A stretch of 64,000 bases of DNA from Pseudomonas sp. HR96 (GTDB lineage Bacteria > Pseudomonadota > Gammaproteobacteria > Pseudomonadales > Pseudomonadaceae): assembly GCF_034059295.1 (NCBI RefSeq), contig NZ_CP139141.1, positions 5,191,001 through 5,255,000 of the forward strand, in the 5' to 3' direction. The position numbers were made by a program, and so were the translations under genes. Position 1 is the first letter of the stretch, and every line of letters starts with the position of its first letter. Of the stretch, positions 54,736 to 63,903 are shown piece after piece. Under the pieces are notes generated by a model. It worked only from the letters and a program-made list of their open reading frames with translations. It did not search any database and was not told the DNA's origin.

Positions 54736-55212
54736 CTATTTGAATTCCCGTGCCAGAACGGCACACCACGTCTCGCCACGCGAGCCCAGTGGCGACAAAA
54801 TCAGCGAACGTCCGCTTGTCTGGGCGCTTATGGTAATGGTCAGGTCGGGCTTTGGCAAAAACCCTGCACCGCGTTGGGGCCATTCCACCAGGCACAGCGC
54901 CTGGCCGTCGAAATAGTCGCGAATGCCGAGGTACTCCAGCTCCTCCGGATCGACCAGGCGATACAGGTCGAAATGGAACGCGCGCACCCCGCTGGCCTCG
55001 ATCTCGTAGGGTTCAACCAGGGTGAAGGTCGGGCTCTTGACCGCGCCCTGGTGACCCAGGCCGCGGATCAGGCCGCGCGACAGGGTGGTCTTGCCAGCCC
55101 CGAGGTCGCCTTCGAGAAAGATCACCCCGACGCCCTCGGTCACCTGCGCCAGGCGCGCACCCAAGGCGACCATGGCCGCCTCGTCGGGCATGTACACACT
55201 CAATTCAGACAC
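54736..55212 (-). CDS. tsaE: tRNA threonylcarbamoyladenosine biosynthesis ATPase TsaE
   Basis: A 158-aa P-loop ATPase that works with TsaB and TsaD to make t6A37 on ANN-decoding tRNAs. The Walker A GDLGAGKT is at residues 35-42, with SPTFTLVEPYE and FHFDLYRL downstream. I chose GTG 55212, with GGAGGAG upstream, giving the family-like N-terminus VSELSVYMPDEAAM; ATG 55191 is the alternative. It overlaps the nnr stop by 13 bases and precedes amiB. Confidence 0.94.
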   Translation of the reverse strand: MSELSVYMPDEAAMVALGARLAQVTEGVGVIFLEGDLGAGKTTLSRGLIRGLGHQGAVKSPTFTLVEPYEIEASGVRAFHFDLYRLVDPEELEYLGIRDYFDGQALCLVEWPQRGAGFLPKPDLTITISAQTSGRSLILSPLGSRGETWCAVLAREFK

Positions 55213-56699
55213 GGACTGCACTCCTCCAACAGTCGACGGATGATCGGGATCAGATCGCTGGCGGCCAGCCCGCGACCGCCGGCGCCGGCTTCCTGGCCCG
55301 CCGCCGCGTGCAGCCAGACCGCCAGGCACGCCGCTTCGTACGGCGCCAGATGCTGGGCGAGCAAGGCACCGACCACGCCGGACAGCACATCGCCCAGGCC
55401 GCCGGTGGCCATAGCCGGATGCCCACGATCGCACAAGGCCAGGCGCCCGTCCGGCGCGGCGATCAGGCTGCCCGAGCCCTTGAGCACCACCACGGCGCGG
55501 TATTGCTGCGCCAGCCGATGGGCAGCGCTCGCGCGATCGGCCTGCACCTCTGCCGTGGAGATGCCCAGCAGGCGCGCCGCTTCGCCGGGGTGCGGGGTGA
55601 TCACGCAGCCCTCCGGCAACGCGACATAGCCACTGGCCAGAAGATTCAGCGCATCGGCATCCCAGACCTGCGGCTTGGCGCAGTTGGCCGCTGCCGAGAG
55701 CAGGCTGCGCCCCCAGGACTGCTGGCCCATGCCGGGACCGACCACCAGCACGGCGGCTGCCTCGAGCATCGACATCAGTTGATTGGCCGAATGGATGGCC
55801 GCGACCATGACCTCCGGCAGCCGGGTCAGGGCTGGCGCGGCATGCTCGGCGCGGGTTGCCAGCGAGACCATGCCGGCGCCGCAGCGCAGGCTGCTCTCGG
55901 AGGCCAGCAGCGCCGCGCCGCCGGTGCCATGATCGCCGCCGATAACCAGCACACGGCCATATTGGCCCTTGTGTGAGGTCGGCGGCCGCGGCGCGAGGCT
56001 GGGCATGTGGCCCGGGCCCAGGCGCTCGGCAACGCTGTCGACCAGGCCAACGAGGGCCGGGTCGGCCAGCAGGTCGTCGAACACCAGGGTGCCGACGACG
56101 TCGGCGGCCTGGCCGGTGAACAGGCCGAACTTGAGGCCGATCAGGGTCACCGTCAGGTCGGCCTTGACCGCGCAACCGAGAATCTCCCCGGTGTCGCTGC
56201 TCAGGCCCGATGGGATGTCCACTGCCAGTACCGGCTGGCCGCTGTTGTTGATCGCCTCGATGGCTGCGGTGTAGGGCGCACGCACCTCACCGGCCAGGCC
56301 GGTGCCGAGCAGCGCGTCGAGGACGATGCCCTGCAAGGGCACATCCGCCTGCCACGGGGAGACCATCACGCCGGCTGCCTGGGCCTCGGCGTAGGCCGTA
56401 GCGGCATCGCCCTGCAGACGCCCCGGCTCGCTGACCGCCAGCACCTCGACGTGCCAGCCAGCCCGACGGGCCACCGCCGCGACCAGATAGCCATCACCGG
56501 CATTGTTGCCGTGACCGGCCATGACGCACAACGAACGCTCCTGTGGCCAATGCTGCACCAGCGCCTGCCAGATGGCATTGGCGGCCCGCGACATCAGCTC
56601 GATGCCCGGGATCCCCCCGGCGATCAGCTGCTGGTCGAGGCTGCGCACCTGCGCGGCATTATAAAGAGCGTGGGGTAATTCATGGTTGGGCGTCGGCAT
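55200..56699 (-). CDS. nnr: Bifunctional NAD(P)H-hydrate epimerase/dehydratase
   Basis: A 499-aa repair enzyme. The N-terminal half (about residues 1-215) is the YjeF-N epimerase, with GHGNNAGDGYLVA. The C-terminal half (about 225-495) is the ADP/ATP-dependent dehydratase, with GGDHGTGGAALLA and TGGLGDVLSGV. Together they repair damaged NADHX and NADPHX. I chose ATG 56699; an in-frame ATG at 56741 extends into the queG promoter region. It is divergent from queG across 65 bases. Confidence 0.96.
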   Translation of the reverse strand: MPTPNHELPHALYNAAQVRSLDQQLIAGGIPGIELMSRAANAIWQALVQHWPQERSLCVMAGHGNNAGDGYLVAAVARRAGWHVEVLAVSEPGRLQGDAATAYAEAQAAGVMVSPWQADVPLQGIVLDALLGTGLAGEVRAPYTAAIEAINNSGQPVLAVDIPSGLSSDTGEILGCAVKADLTVTLIGLKFGLFTGQAADVVGTLVFDDLLADPALVGLVDSVAERLGPGHMPSLAPRPPTSHKGQYGRVLVIGGDHGTGGAALLASESSLRCGAGMVSLATRAEHAAPALTRLPEVMVAAIHSANQLMSMLEAAAVLVVGPGMGQQSWGRSLLSAAANCAKPQVWDADALNLLASGYVALPEGCVITPHPGEAARLLGISTAEVQADRASAAHRLAQQYRAVVVLKGSGSLIAAPDGRLALCDRGHPAMATGGLGDVLSGVVGALLAQHLAPYEAACLAVWLHAAAGQEAGAGGRGLAASDLIPIIRRLLEECSPCLN

Positions 56700-56764
56700 G
56701 TTGCAACCCTGGGGGACGATGTCTGGCAGAATTATACGCACCTCAGCTCCGGTTTCCCCATCGC

Positions 56765-57862
56765 ATGACCGCTCCAGGCCTCAACCTTCACACTCTCGCC
56801 GACGACATCAAGCAATGGGGCCGCGACCTGGGCTTCCAGCAGGTGGGCATCGCCGGCCTCGACCTGGCCGCCCATGAGGCGCATCTGGCGCGCTGGCTGG
56901 CGGCTGGCTACCACGGCGAGATGGATTACATGGCTGCCCACGGCAGCAAGCGTTCGCGCCCGGCCGAGCTGGTGCCGGGCACGCTGCGGGTGGTGTCGCT
57001 GCGCATGGACTACCTGCCGGGCGACACCGAGATGGCCCAGCGCCTGACTCAGCCGGAAAAAGCCTACGTATCGCGCTACGCCCTGGGCCGGGACTACCAC
57101 AAGCTCATCCGCAAGCGGGTGCAGCAACTGGCCGAGCGGGTCCAGCAGGCGATCGGCCCGTTCGGCTTTCGCGCTTTCGTCGACAGCGCGCCGGTGCTGG
57201 AGAAGGCCATCGCCGAGCAGGCCGGGCTGGGCTGGATTGGCAAGAACACCCTGGTGCTCAACCGCAAGGCCGGCAGCTATTTCTTTCTTGCCGAGCTGTT
57301 CGTCGACCTCGACCTGCCAGTCGACCCACCCCACGCCAGCGAACACTGCGGGCGCTGCACCGCCTGCCTGGACATCTGCCCGACCAATGCCTTCGTCGGG
57401 CCTTATGTGCTGGACGCGCGGCGCTGCATCTCGTACCTGACCATCGAGCTGAAGACCTCGATCCCCGAAGAGCTGCGCCCGCTGATCGGCAACCGCGTGT
57501 TTGGCTGCGACGACTGCCAGATCGTCTGCCCGTGGAACCGCTTCGCGCGCCCCACCGGCGAGGGCGATTTCAGCCCGCGCCACAGCCTCGACAACGCCGA
57601 GATGGCGACCCTGTTCCTGTGGGACGAACAGCAGTTTCTCGGCAACACCGAAGGCTCGCCGCTGCGCCGGGCAGGCTATGAGCGCTGGCTGCGCAACCTG
57701 GCGGTGGGCCTGGGCAATGCGCCCTCGACCATACCGGTGCTGCAAGCCCTGCACGCCCGCCGCGATTTCCCGTCGGCGATGGTGCGCGAGCATGTCGAGT
57801 GGGCGCTGGCGCAGCATGCCGGGCGCAACGGCCAGAGCGGCCTCGCTCACTCATCGTCATAG
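56765..57862 (+). CDS. queG: Epoxyqueuosine reductase QueG
   Basis: A 365-aa cobalamin- and iron-sulfur-dependent enzyme that reduces epoxyqueuosine to queuosine in the tRNA wobble base, the last step of queuosine synthesis. Two 4Fe-4S cysteine clusters are seen: CGRCTACLDICPTNAF and CDDCQIVCPWNRF. The ATG at 56765 is the family start (MTAPGLNLHTLADDIK); longer frames start within the divergent gene. Its 3' end overlaps the 3' end of the TRIC gene by 16 bases in opposite orientation. Confidence 0.96.
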   Translation: MTAPGLNLHTLADDIKQWGRDLGFQQVGIAGLDLAAHEAHLARWLAAGYHGEMDYMAAHGSKRSRPAELVPGTLRVVSLRMDYLPGDTEMAQRLTQPEKAYVSRYALGRDYHKLIRKRVQQLAERVQQAIGPFGFRAFVDSAPVLEKAIAEQAGLGWIGKNTLVLNRKAGSYFFLAELFVDLDLPVDPPHASEHCGRCTACLDICPTNAFVGPYVLDARRCISYLTIELKTSIPEELRPLIGNRVFGCDDCQIVCPWNRFARPTGEGDFSPRHSLDNAEMATLFLWDEQQFLGNTEGSPLRRAGYERWLRNLAVGLGNAPSTIPVLQALHARRDFPSAMVREHVEWALAQHAGRNGQSGLAHSSS

Positions 57863-58455
57863 ACGAATTTCGGCATCTCCCAGTGAAAGCGGATCGCCAG
57901 CAGCCTGAGCAGAAAGCCGCCGAACAGGGTGATCAGCAGCCCCTGCTCCTCAGGCAGCCCCAGGAAACGACAGCCCAGGAAACACCAGGCCGCCACGAAT
58001 GACACACTGGCATACAGCTCGCGGCGGAAGATCAGCGGAATGTCATTGCAGAGAATGTCGCGCAGAATGCCGCCGAATACCCCGGTGATCATGCCGCTGA
58101 TCGAAGCGATCAGCGGCTCATGGCCCAGCTCCAGGGCGATCTGGCAGCCGATCAGGGTGAACGCCACCAGCCCCAGCGCGTCGAGCACCAGGAACAGGCT
58201 GCGCAAACGGCGCATCAGCGGGGCGATGAAGATCGTCACCAGGGCAGCGACGCTGGTGAGGATCAGGTAGCGCGGATGGGCAACCCAGCTCAGCGGGTAA
58301 TGGCCGAGCAGCACGTCGCGCACCGAGCCGCCGCCGAGCGCGGTGACGCTGGCGACCAGCACCACGCCGAACCAATCCATGCCTCGGCGCCCGGCAGACA
58401 GGGCGCCGGTCATGGCTTCGGCGGTGATGGCGATGAGGTAGAGGGTGAACAGCAA
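57847..58455 (-). CDS. Trimeric intracellular cation channel (TRIC)-like membrane protein, UPF0126
   Basis: A 202-aa membrane protein with about seven hydrophobic segments and two internal repeats bearing the GGGSVRD and GGILRD motifs typical of YadS/TRIC proteins. Prokaryotic homologues conduct potassium or other cations, but the role in Pseudomonas is unknown. I chose TTG 58455 because AAGG lies about 7 bases upstream and LLFTLYLIAITAEAMTG is the family start; a TTG at 58461 is possible. It follows orn after 2 bases, so the two may be co-transcribed. Confidence 0.85.
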   Translation of the reverse strand: MLFTLYLIAITAEAMTGALSAGRRGMDWFGVVLVASVTALGGGSVRDVLLGHYPLSWVAHPRYLILTSVAALVTIFIAPLMRRLRSLFLVLDALGLVAFTLIGCQIALELGHEPLIASISGMITGVFGGILRDILCNDIPLIFRRELYASVSFVAAWCFLGCRFLGLPEEQGLLITLFGGFLLRLLAIRFHWEMPKFVYDDE

Positions 58456-58457
58456 GT

Positions 58458-59000
58458 TCAAGCCTTGATGAAGTGCTTGCGGTAATGCTGCAACTCGGCG
58501 ATGGACTCGCGGATGTCGTCCAGGGCCAAGTGGGTGCTGCCCTTCTTGAAGCTGTCCTTGACCTCGGGGGCCCAGCGCGCGGCCAGCTCCTTGAGGGTGG
58601 AGACGTCGAGGTTGCGGTAGTGGAAGTACTCTTCCAGGCCGCGCATGTGGCGGTACAGGAAGCGCCGATCCTGGCAGATGCTGTTGCCGCAGATCGGCGA
58701 CTTGCCCTTGGGCACCCACTGTTCGAGGAAGGCGATGGTCTGGGCTTCGGCCTCGGCCATGCTGATGGTGCTCTCGCGCACGCGCTGGGTCAGGCCCGAG
58801 CCGCCATGCTGGCGAGTGTTCCACTCATCCATGCCGGCGAGGATCTCGTCGCTCTGGTGGATGGCGATCACCGGGCCTTCGGCCAGGGTGTTGAGCTGGC
58901 TGTCGGTGACGATGGTGGCCATTTCGATGATGACGTCGTGATCGGGGTCCAGGCCGGTCATTTCCAGGTCGATCCAGATCAGGTTCTGTGGGTTTTGCAT
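58458..59000 (-). CDS. orn: Oligoribonuclease
   Basis: A 180-aa DEDDh exonuclease that degrades 2-5-mer RNAs and pGpG, which completes c-di-GMP turnover in pseudomonads. The motif [10 protein letters not shown], motif II region IGNS-like ([13 protein letters not shown]) and motif [14 protein letters not shown] (the h and D residues) are intact. I chose ATG 59000, [11 protein letters not shown]. It is divergent from rsgA across 100 bases. Confidence 0.97.
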   Translation of the reverse strand: MQNPQNLIWIDLEMTGLDPDHDVIIEMATIVTDSQLNTLAEGPVIAIHQSDEILAGMDEWNTRQHGGSGLTQRVRESTISMAEAEAQTIAFLEQWVPKGKSPICGNSICQDRRFLYRHMRGLEEYFHYRNLDVSTLKELAARWAPEVKDSFKKGSTHLALDDIRESIAELQHYRKHFIKA

Positions 59001-59100
59001 GGTTGGGCTCCTCGGCATAGGCGCGCAGTTTAGCCCAGGCGAGCGTGCTAAACTCGCCGGCATTGCATTCTTGCCCCCTGCCTCACCATTCGGAACACTC

Positions 59101-60132
59101 ATGGCCAAACGCCAGCTCAATCGTCGCCAGAATTGGCGCATCGAAAAAATTCAGGGCGAGCGCGCCGCCCGCGCCGCCAAACGCGAATCGCAGACCCTCG
59201 AAACCCTGGAAGGCGGCGACCTGGGCCCGGAGCAGACCGGCCTGGTGATCGCTCACTTCGGCGTGCAGGTGGAAGTCGAGGCCACCGAAGGCGAACTGGC
59301 CGGCCAGGTGTTCCGCTGCCACCTGCGGGCCAACCTGCCGGCGCTGGTGACCGGCGACACCGTGGTCTGGCGCGCCGGCAACCAGGGCATCGGCGTGATC
59401 GTCGCGCAGCTGCCGCGCAACACCGAGCTGTGCCGCCCCGACAGCCGCGGGCAGCTCAAGCCGGTGGCCGCCAACGTCGACCTCATCGTGATCGTCTTCG
59501 CGCCGATGCCCGAACCCCACGCCAACCTGATCGACCGCTACCTGGTGGCGGCCGAGCATGCCGGCATCCACCCCTTGCTGTTGCTGAACAAGGCCGACCT
59601 GATCGACGAGCAGAACGCCCCCGCGCTCAATGCGCTGCTGGCGGTGTATCGCCAACTGGGGTATCCGCTGCTGGAGGTGTCGGCGCATCACGGCGACGGC
59701 ATGCAACAGCTGCAGGCACGCCTGGACGGCCACATCAGTGTGTTCGTCGGGCAGTCCGGGGTCGGCAAGTCATCGCTGGTCAACAGCCTGCTGCCGGAGG
59801 TGCAGACCCGCGTCGGGCCGTTGTCCGAGCTGTCGGGCCAAGGCACGCACACCACCACCACCGCGCGCCTGTTTCACTTCCCCGGCGGCGGCGAACTGAT
59901 CGACTCCCCCGGCATCCGTGAATTCGGCCTGGGCCACGTCAGCCGCGCCGATGTCGAGGCCGGTTTCATCGAGTTCAACGACCTGCTCGGCACCTGCCGC
60001 TTTCGCGACTGCAAGCACGACCGCGAGCCGGGTTGTGCCTTGTTGATGGCACTGGAAGATGGCCGTGTGCAGCAGCAGCGGATGAACAGCTATCGCTCGA
60101 TCATCGCCAGCTTGCCGCAAGAGACCTATTGA
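59101..60132 (+). CDS. rsgA: Ribosome small subunit GTPase RsgA
   Basis: A 343-aa circularly permuted GTPase that matures the 30S subunit. The order is OB fold (about 60-130), permuted G domain (LNKADLID as G4 precedes GQSGVGKSS as G1 and DSPGIREF as G3) and a C-terminal zinc domain with Cys in [17 protein letters not shown] chose ATG 59101. It converges on motB with 49 bases between the stops. Confidence 0.97.
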   Translation: MAKRQLNRRQNWRIEKIQGERAARAAKRESQTLETLEGGDLGPEQTGLVIAHFGVQVEVEATEGELAGQVFRCHLRANLPALVTGDTVVWRAGNQGIGVIVAQLPRNTELCRPDSRGQLKPVAANVDLIVIVFAPMPEPHANLIDRYLVAAEHAGIHPLLLLNKADLIDEQNAPALNALLAVYRQLGYPLLEVSAHHGDGMQQLQARLDGHISVFVGQSGVGKSSLVNSLLPEVQTRVGPLSELSGQGTHTTTTARLFHFPGGGELIDSPGIREFGLGHVSRADVEAGFIEFNDLLGTCRFRDCKHDREPGCALLMALEDGRVQQQRMNSYRSIIASLPQETY

Positions 60133-60181
60133 GGCACCGGCCGCGCGGGCGGCCGTTACCCGCCGTCATGAATCTGGAACC

Positions 60182-61279
60182 CTACAACGCATTGCCTTTG
60201 CCAGGCGCACCCAGCGAAGGCTTGCCGTTGTCGTCGAACAGGTTCAACTTCTCGCGCACTTCATGGGCCGGCACCTGCACATTGCCGCCGCCTGTGGACG
60301 CACCCGGCTGGCCGGCCGGGGCGGTCGGGCTTGGCGCAGCGTCCGGCGCGGGCGCCGGGCTGCCGTCGGTGGGTGCGGCCGGGGCCTTGCTGTCCGGGCT
60401 TTGTTCGCCTTCGAGGTCGCGCTGGGCCTTCTTGGTCATGACGATGATGTCGATGCGCCGGTTGACCGGGTTCAGCGGGTTCTTGCGGTCGAACAGCGAC
60501 GACGAGGCATAGCCCACCACCCGCGCCACCTGGGTATCCGGATAGCCACCGGCCACCAGCGCACGCCGGGCAGCGTTGGCGCGGTTGGCCGACAGTTCCC
60601 AGTTGCCCATGCCGTTGCTGCTGGCAAAGGGCGTGGCATCGGTGTGGCCGCTGACGCTGATCTTGTTCGGCACGTCCTTGATGGTGTCGGCCATGGCCAG
60701 CAGGATGTCTTCGAAATACGGCTTCAGGCGCGCGCTGCCCAGGTCGAACATCGGCCGGTTCTCGGCGTCCATGATCTGGATGCGCAGGCCGTCCTGAGTA
60801 ATCTCGAAGAGGATCTGGTCCTTGAACTTCTGCAGCTCGGGGTTCTCGTTGACCTTGTTCTGCAGCTCTTGCAGCAACAGTTCAAGCCGGTCTTTTTCCA
60901 GTTTTTCGGCGATGTTCTCTGCCTGTTGCTGGTTGACGTCGGCCTTGCTGTCGTTGTTGTCCTGGGACGGCACACTCTCCGGCTTGCTCGGCTGTTCCTT
61001 GATCTCCGGGTTCAGGGTCTGGTCCGGCGCCAGTTGCGGCGAACCACCCAGATCGATGACATAAGGCGTCCCGCTTTCGGTGAAACCGATGGGGTCCTTG
61101 AAGTAGCCGGCAATGGCGATTTTCTGTTCCGGAGTGGCATTGGACAGCAGCCACAGCACCAGGAAGAACGCCATCATCGCCGTGGCAAAGTCGGCAAAGG
61201 CGATTTTCCAGGCGCCGCCGTGGTGGCCTCCGCCGAAGCGCTTGACGCGCTTGATGATGATGGGCTGATTGTTCTCCAT
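60182..61279 (-). CDS. motB: Flagellar motor stator protein MotB
   Basis: A 365-aa stator subunit. One membrane helix (about residues 28-46) carries the essential proton-binding Asp at residue 30 in AFADFATAMMAFFLVLWLL. A long linker and an OmpA-like peptidoglycan-binding domain (about 150-290, with SGHTDATPFASS and SANRANAARRALV) follow, then a Pro/Ala-rich tail of about 70 residues. It is 3 bases downstream of motA and under the same promoter. Confidence 0.96.
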   Translation of the reverse strand: MENNQPIIIKRVKRFGGGHHGGAWKIAFADFATAMMAFFLVLWLLSNATPEQKIAIAGYFKDPIGFTESGTPYVIDLGGSPQLAPDQTLNPEIKEQPSKPESVPSQDNNDSKADVNQQQAENIAEKLEKDRLELLLQELQNKVNENPELQKFKDQILFEITQDGLRIQIMDAENRPMFDLGSARLKPYFEDILLAMADTIKDVPNKISVSGHTDATPFASSNGMGNWELSANRANAARRALVAGGYPDTQVARVVGYASSSLFDRKNPLNPVNRRIDIIVMTKKAQRDLEGEQSPDSKAPAAPTDGSPAPAPDAAPSPTAPAGQPGASTGGGNVQVPAHEVREKLNLFDDNGKPSLGAPGKGNAL

Positions 61280-61282
61280 GGC

Positions 61283-62134
61283 TTAGCGACCGCGAACCGC
61301 TTGTTCCAGCTCGGCGAAGCTTGGCCGGTGGGCTGGATAGAGAACCTTGCGGCCGAATTCCACAGCGAGCGATGGCGGCATGCCGGAGGCCGAGGCCACC
61401 AGCGAGGCCTTGATCGCCTCATACACGTTCATTTCTTCCTTGGCGTCATGGGCCAGGCACTGCGCCAGCGGGCCGAAGAAGCCATAGGCCGCGAGAATAC
61501 CGAGGAAGGTACCGACCAGCGCCGCACCTACGTGACCACCGATGGCGGCCTTGTCGCCGTCGCCGAGCGAGGCCATGGTCACCACGATACCCAGTACCGC
61601 CGCGACGATACCAAAGCCCGGCAGGCCGTCGGAGACGCCGGTCACGGCATGGGATGGATGCTCGAGCTCTTCCTTCATGCTCAGCAGTTCCATGTCGAAC
61701 AGGCCTTCGAGCTCATGGGGGGCCATGTTGCCGGAGGACATGATGCGCAGGTAATCGCAGATGAACGCGATCATCTTCTCGTCTTTGAGAATGTTCGGGT
61801 ACTTGGCGAAGATCGGGCTGGCGGCGGCGTCTTCGATATCGCTTTCAATCGCCATCATGCCTTCACGGCGGCTCTTGTTGAGGATCTCGTAGACCAGGCT
61901 CAGCACGTCGATGTAAAAGGCATGGGTGAAGCGCGAGCTGAACATCTTCAGCGACTTCTTCAGCACCAGCATGGTCATGTAGCCCGGGTTGGACTGCAGG
62001 AATGCACCCAGCGCCGCGCCGCCGATGATCATCACCTCGAAGGGCTGGATCAACGCGCCGATCTTGCCGTGGGAGAGTACGTAGCCGCCGAGTACACAGG
62101 CGAATACGACGATAATGCCAATAATTTTAGCCAT
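61283..62134 (-). CDS. motA: Flagellar motor stator protein MotA
   Basis: A 283-aa inner-membrane protein with four membrane helices and a cytoplasmic loop carrying the conserved FMGPLAQCLAH-like region (here FFGPLAQCLAHDAKEEM). With MotB it forms the proton channel that powers flagellar rotation. A sigma-28 promoter lies 68 bases upstream, so motAB are probably late flagellar genes under FliA. Confidence 0.97.
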   Translation of the reverse strand: MAKIIGIIVVFACVLGGYVLSHGKIGALIQPFEVMIIGGAALGAFLQSNPGYMTMLVLKKSLKMFSSRFTHAFYIDVLSLVYEILNKSRREGMMAIESDIEDAAASPIFAKYPNILKDEKMIAFICDYLRIMSSGNMAPHELEGLFDMELLSMKEELEHPSHAVTGVSDGLPGFGIVAAVLGIVVTMASLGDGDKAAIGGHVGAALVGTFLGILAAYGFFGPLAQCLAHDAKEEMNVYEAIKASLVASASGMPPSLAVEFGRKVLYPAHRPSFAELEQAVRGR

Positions 62135-62201
62135 AAGTTAGAAGCACTTTTACGGTCGTGAAAAGGGGGTGGTTCGCAAGTTGTTCATTCTCTGCTTCTA
62201 C

Positions 62202-62228
62202 TTATCGGCAGAAGTGCGCCAGACTATA
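62202..62228 (-). promoter_or_regulatory. sigma-28 (FliA) promoter of motAB
   Basis: On the minus strand TATA (62228-62225) is followed by exactly 15 bases and then GCCGATAA (62209-62202). This matches the FliA consensus TAAA-N15-GCCGATAA with a single -35 mismatch. It lies 68 bases upstream of the motA start codon. Confidence 0.85.
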
Positions 62229-62282
62229 GTCGTGTTCAGTGAAAAGCCAGTTAGCCCCCTTCGCCAGCACCGGTGACGTATC

Positions 62283-63803
62283 GTGTCGAGCCCCAGACCG
62301 CAAAGCCTCGAAGCATGGATCAAGCTACTCGATAGTGTCCGCCTGCCCGTACCCCGCGCCAGCCATGACAAGGTGCGCGGCGCGTTGGCCGACAGCCGTC
62401 GCTCGCTGCGCGACATCGCCGACTTCATGCAGGACAGCCCGGCGCTGGTCCTGAGCGTGATGCGCGAAGCCAACCTGCAGAGCAGCAACAGCCTGGTGGA
62501 GCCCGCCGAGAGCCTGGAGGTGGCGCTCAACCGCCTGGGCCTCAAGCGCACTGAAGACCTGCTGGCCAAGCTGCCCTGCGTCGACCCCAAGGACATCCCG
62601 CCAGCCCTGCGCCAGCTGCAGCTGATCAGCCAGCACGCCGCGCAGCAGGCCAATGGCCTGTTCGCCGGGCGCATGGCGCGCCTGTGGCAGGAGATCCACT
62701 GGGGCAGCCTGCTGTTCATGTCTCCGGCCTGGTCGCTGGCCTATACCCACCCCGAGCTGATCGAGGAGTGGGAGCTGCGCGTGGTCAGCAAGGGCGAGCC
62801 TGCCGCCAGGGTCGAGCGTGAACTGTTCGGCGTGCCGCTGCTGGCCCTGTGCCGCGAGCTGGCCGAGCGCTGGCGCCTGCCGGCCTGGGTCCTGCACGCC
62901 TACCGTACGCTGCTGGAGGACCGCCGCTGGCTGGTCCAGGTGCTGCACATCGCCCGCGACAACGAAGACCGCCTGCGCCAGCAGCTGGCTCTGGACGACG
63001 AGCCGACCCTGCGCCGCTGGCTCGGCCAGCCAGCCAACACCGTGCTGCTGGCCAACGGCCTGGCCATGGCCAGCCAGCAAGGCTGGGCCACCCCGCACAT
63101 GGTGCGCTGGCAATACCTGACCAGCCTGTATCTGCAGGCACCGCTGGAAACTTTACAGCAGCTGGTCCACCAGCAGGCGGCCCACAGCGCCCGCCAGCAC
63201 GCTCAGCCGGGGCTGTGGCACCCGGCCCTGGCGCTGGTCTGGCCATGGGAGGAGCGCCGCCTGCACCGCGCCATGCTGCCCGCCCCGCCGCCCACCCCCG
63301 AAGCCCTGGTGACCTGGCGCAAGCGTTGCGCCGAGTTGCTGCACGAGCCCAGCCGTTTCAACAATGCCATGCACCTGACCACCGAAGCCCGCGACGCCCT
63401 GGTAGCCTGCGGCATGCAGCGGGTGCTGCTGCTGATGGCCGACAAGACCCAGACCCAGCTGCGCGTACAACAGCTCGGCGGCCTGCCGGCCAGCGCCGCC
63501 AACCTGACCTTCACCATCGCCAACAGCACCGTGCTGCAGCGGCTGATGAGCGCACCGGCACAGATCCGCCTCAATGCCAGCAACAATGCCCAGTTTTCGG
63601 CGCTGCTGCCGGCCAGCCTGCGCGGGCTGTTTCGCGGCGACAACCTGCTGTTGCGTTCGCTGAGCAACAACGGCCGGGTGGTCATGCTGGTGGTCGCCGA
63701 CCAGGGCGGCGGACCATTCTCGGAGGTCTCGGTGCAGGCGTTCGCCAAGACCGGGCAATGCATCGAGCGAGCGCTGGCAGCCTTTACCCACCGCGGCGGA
63801 TGA
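62283..63803 (+). CDS. HDOD-domain protein
   Basis: A 506-aa cytoplasmic protein. The HDOD domain begins near residue 20 (DKVRGALADSRRSLRDIADFM) and runs to about 250, with MREANLQSSNSL in its first third. The C-terminal 250 residues are a second domain of unknown type with no recognised enzymatic motif. HDOD proteins usually act in signalling, often with cyclic-di-GMP or chemotaxis. It begins with a GTG at 62283 and is divergent from motA across 148 bases; it may be linked to motility by location only. Confidence 0.85.
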   Translation: MSSPRPQSLEAWIKLLDSVRLPVPRASHDKVRGALADSRRSLRDIADFMQDSPALVLSVMREANLQSSNSLVEPAESLEVALNRLGLKRTEDLLAKLPCVDPKDIPPALRQLQLISQHAAQQANGLFAGRMARLWQEIHWGSLLFMSPAWSLAYTHPELIEEWELRVVSKGEPAARVERELFGVPLLALCRELAERWRLPAWVLHAYRTLLEDRRWLVQVLHIARDNEDRLRQQLALDDEPTLRRWLGQPANTVLLANGLAMASQQGWATPHMVRWQYLTSLYLQAPLETLQQLVHQQAAHSARQHAQPGLWHPALALVWPWEERRLHRAMLPAPPPTPEALVTWRKRCAELLHEPSRFNNAMHLTTEARDALVACGMQRVLLLMADKTQTQLRVQQLGGLPASAANLTFTIANSTVLQRLMSAPAQIRLNASNNAQFSALLPASLRGLFRGDNLLLRSLSNNGRVVMLVVADQGGGPFSEVSVQAFAKTGQCIERALAAFTHRGG

Positions 63804-63903
63804 GCCGGCGAGGCGGCCCCGGCGTCGCTTCGCTACGTTTGCGCGCGCGTCGCTGCTACTATTCCCCTTTTGTTCCCATTCCGTTCCGCCGTGGAGAAGT
63901 GCC

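Noticed and set aside
54736..56175. A 479-codon frame suggesting a fused protein ending in TsaE
   Set aside because: The upstream part is out-of-frame nnr sequence. TsaE starts at GTG 55212 with its own ribosome site.
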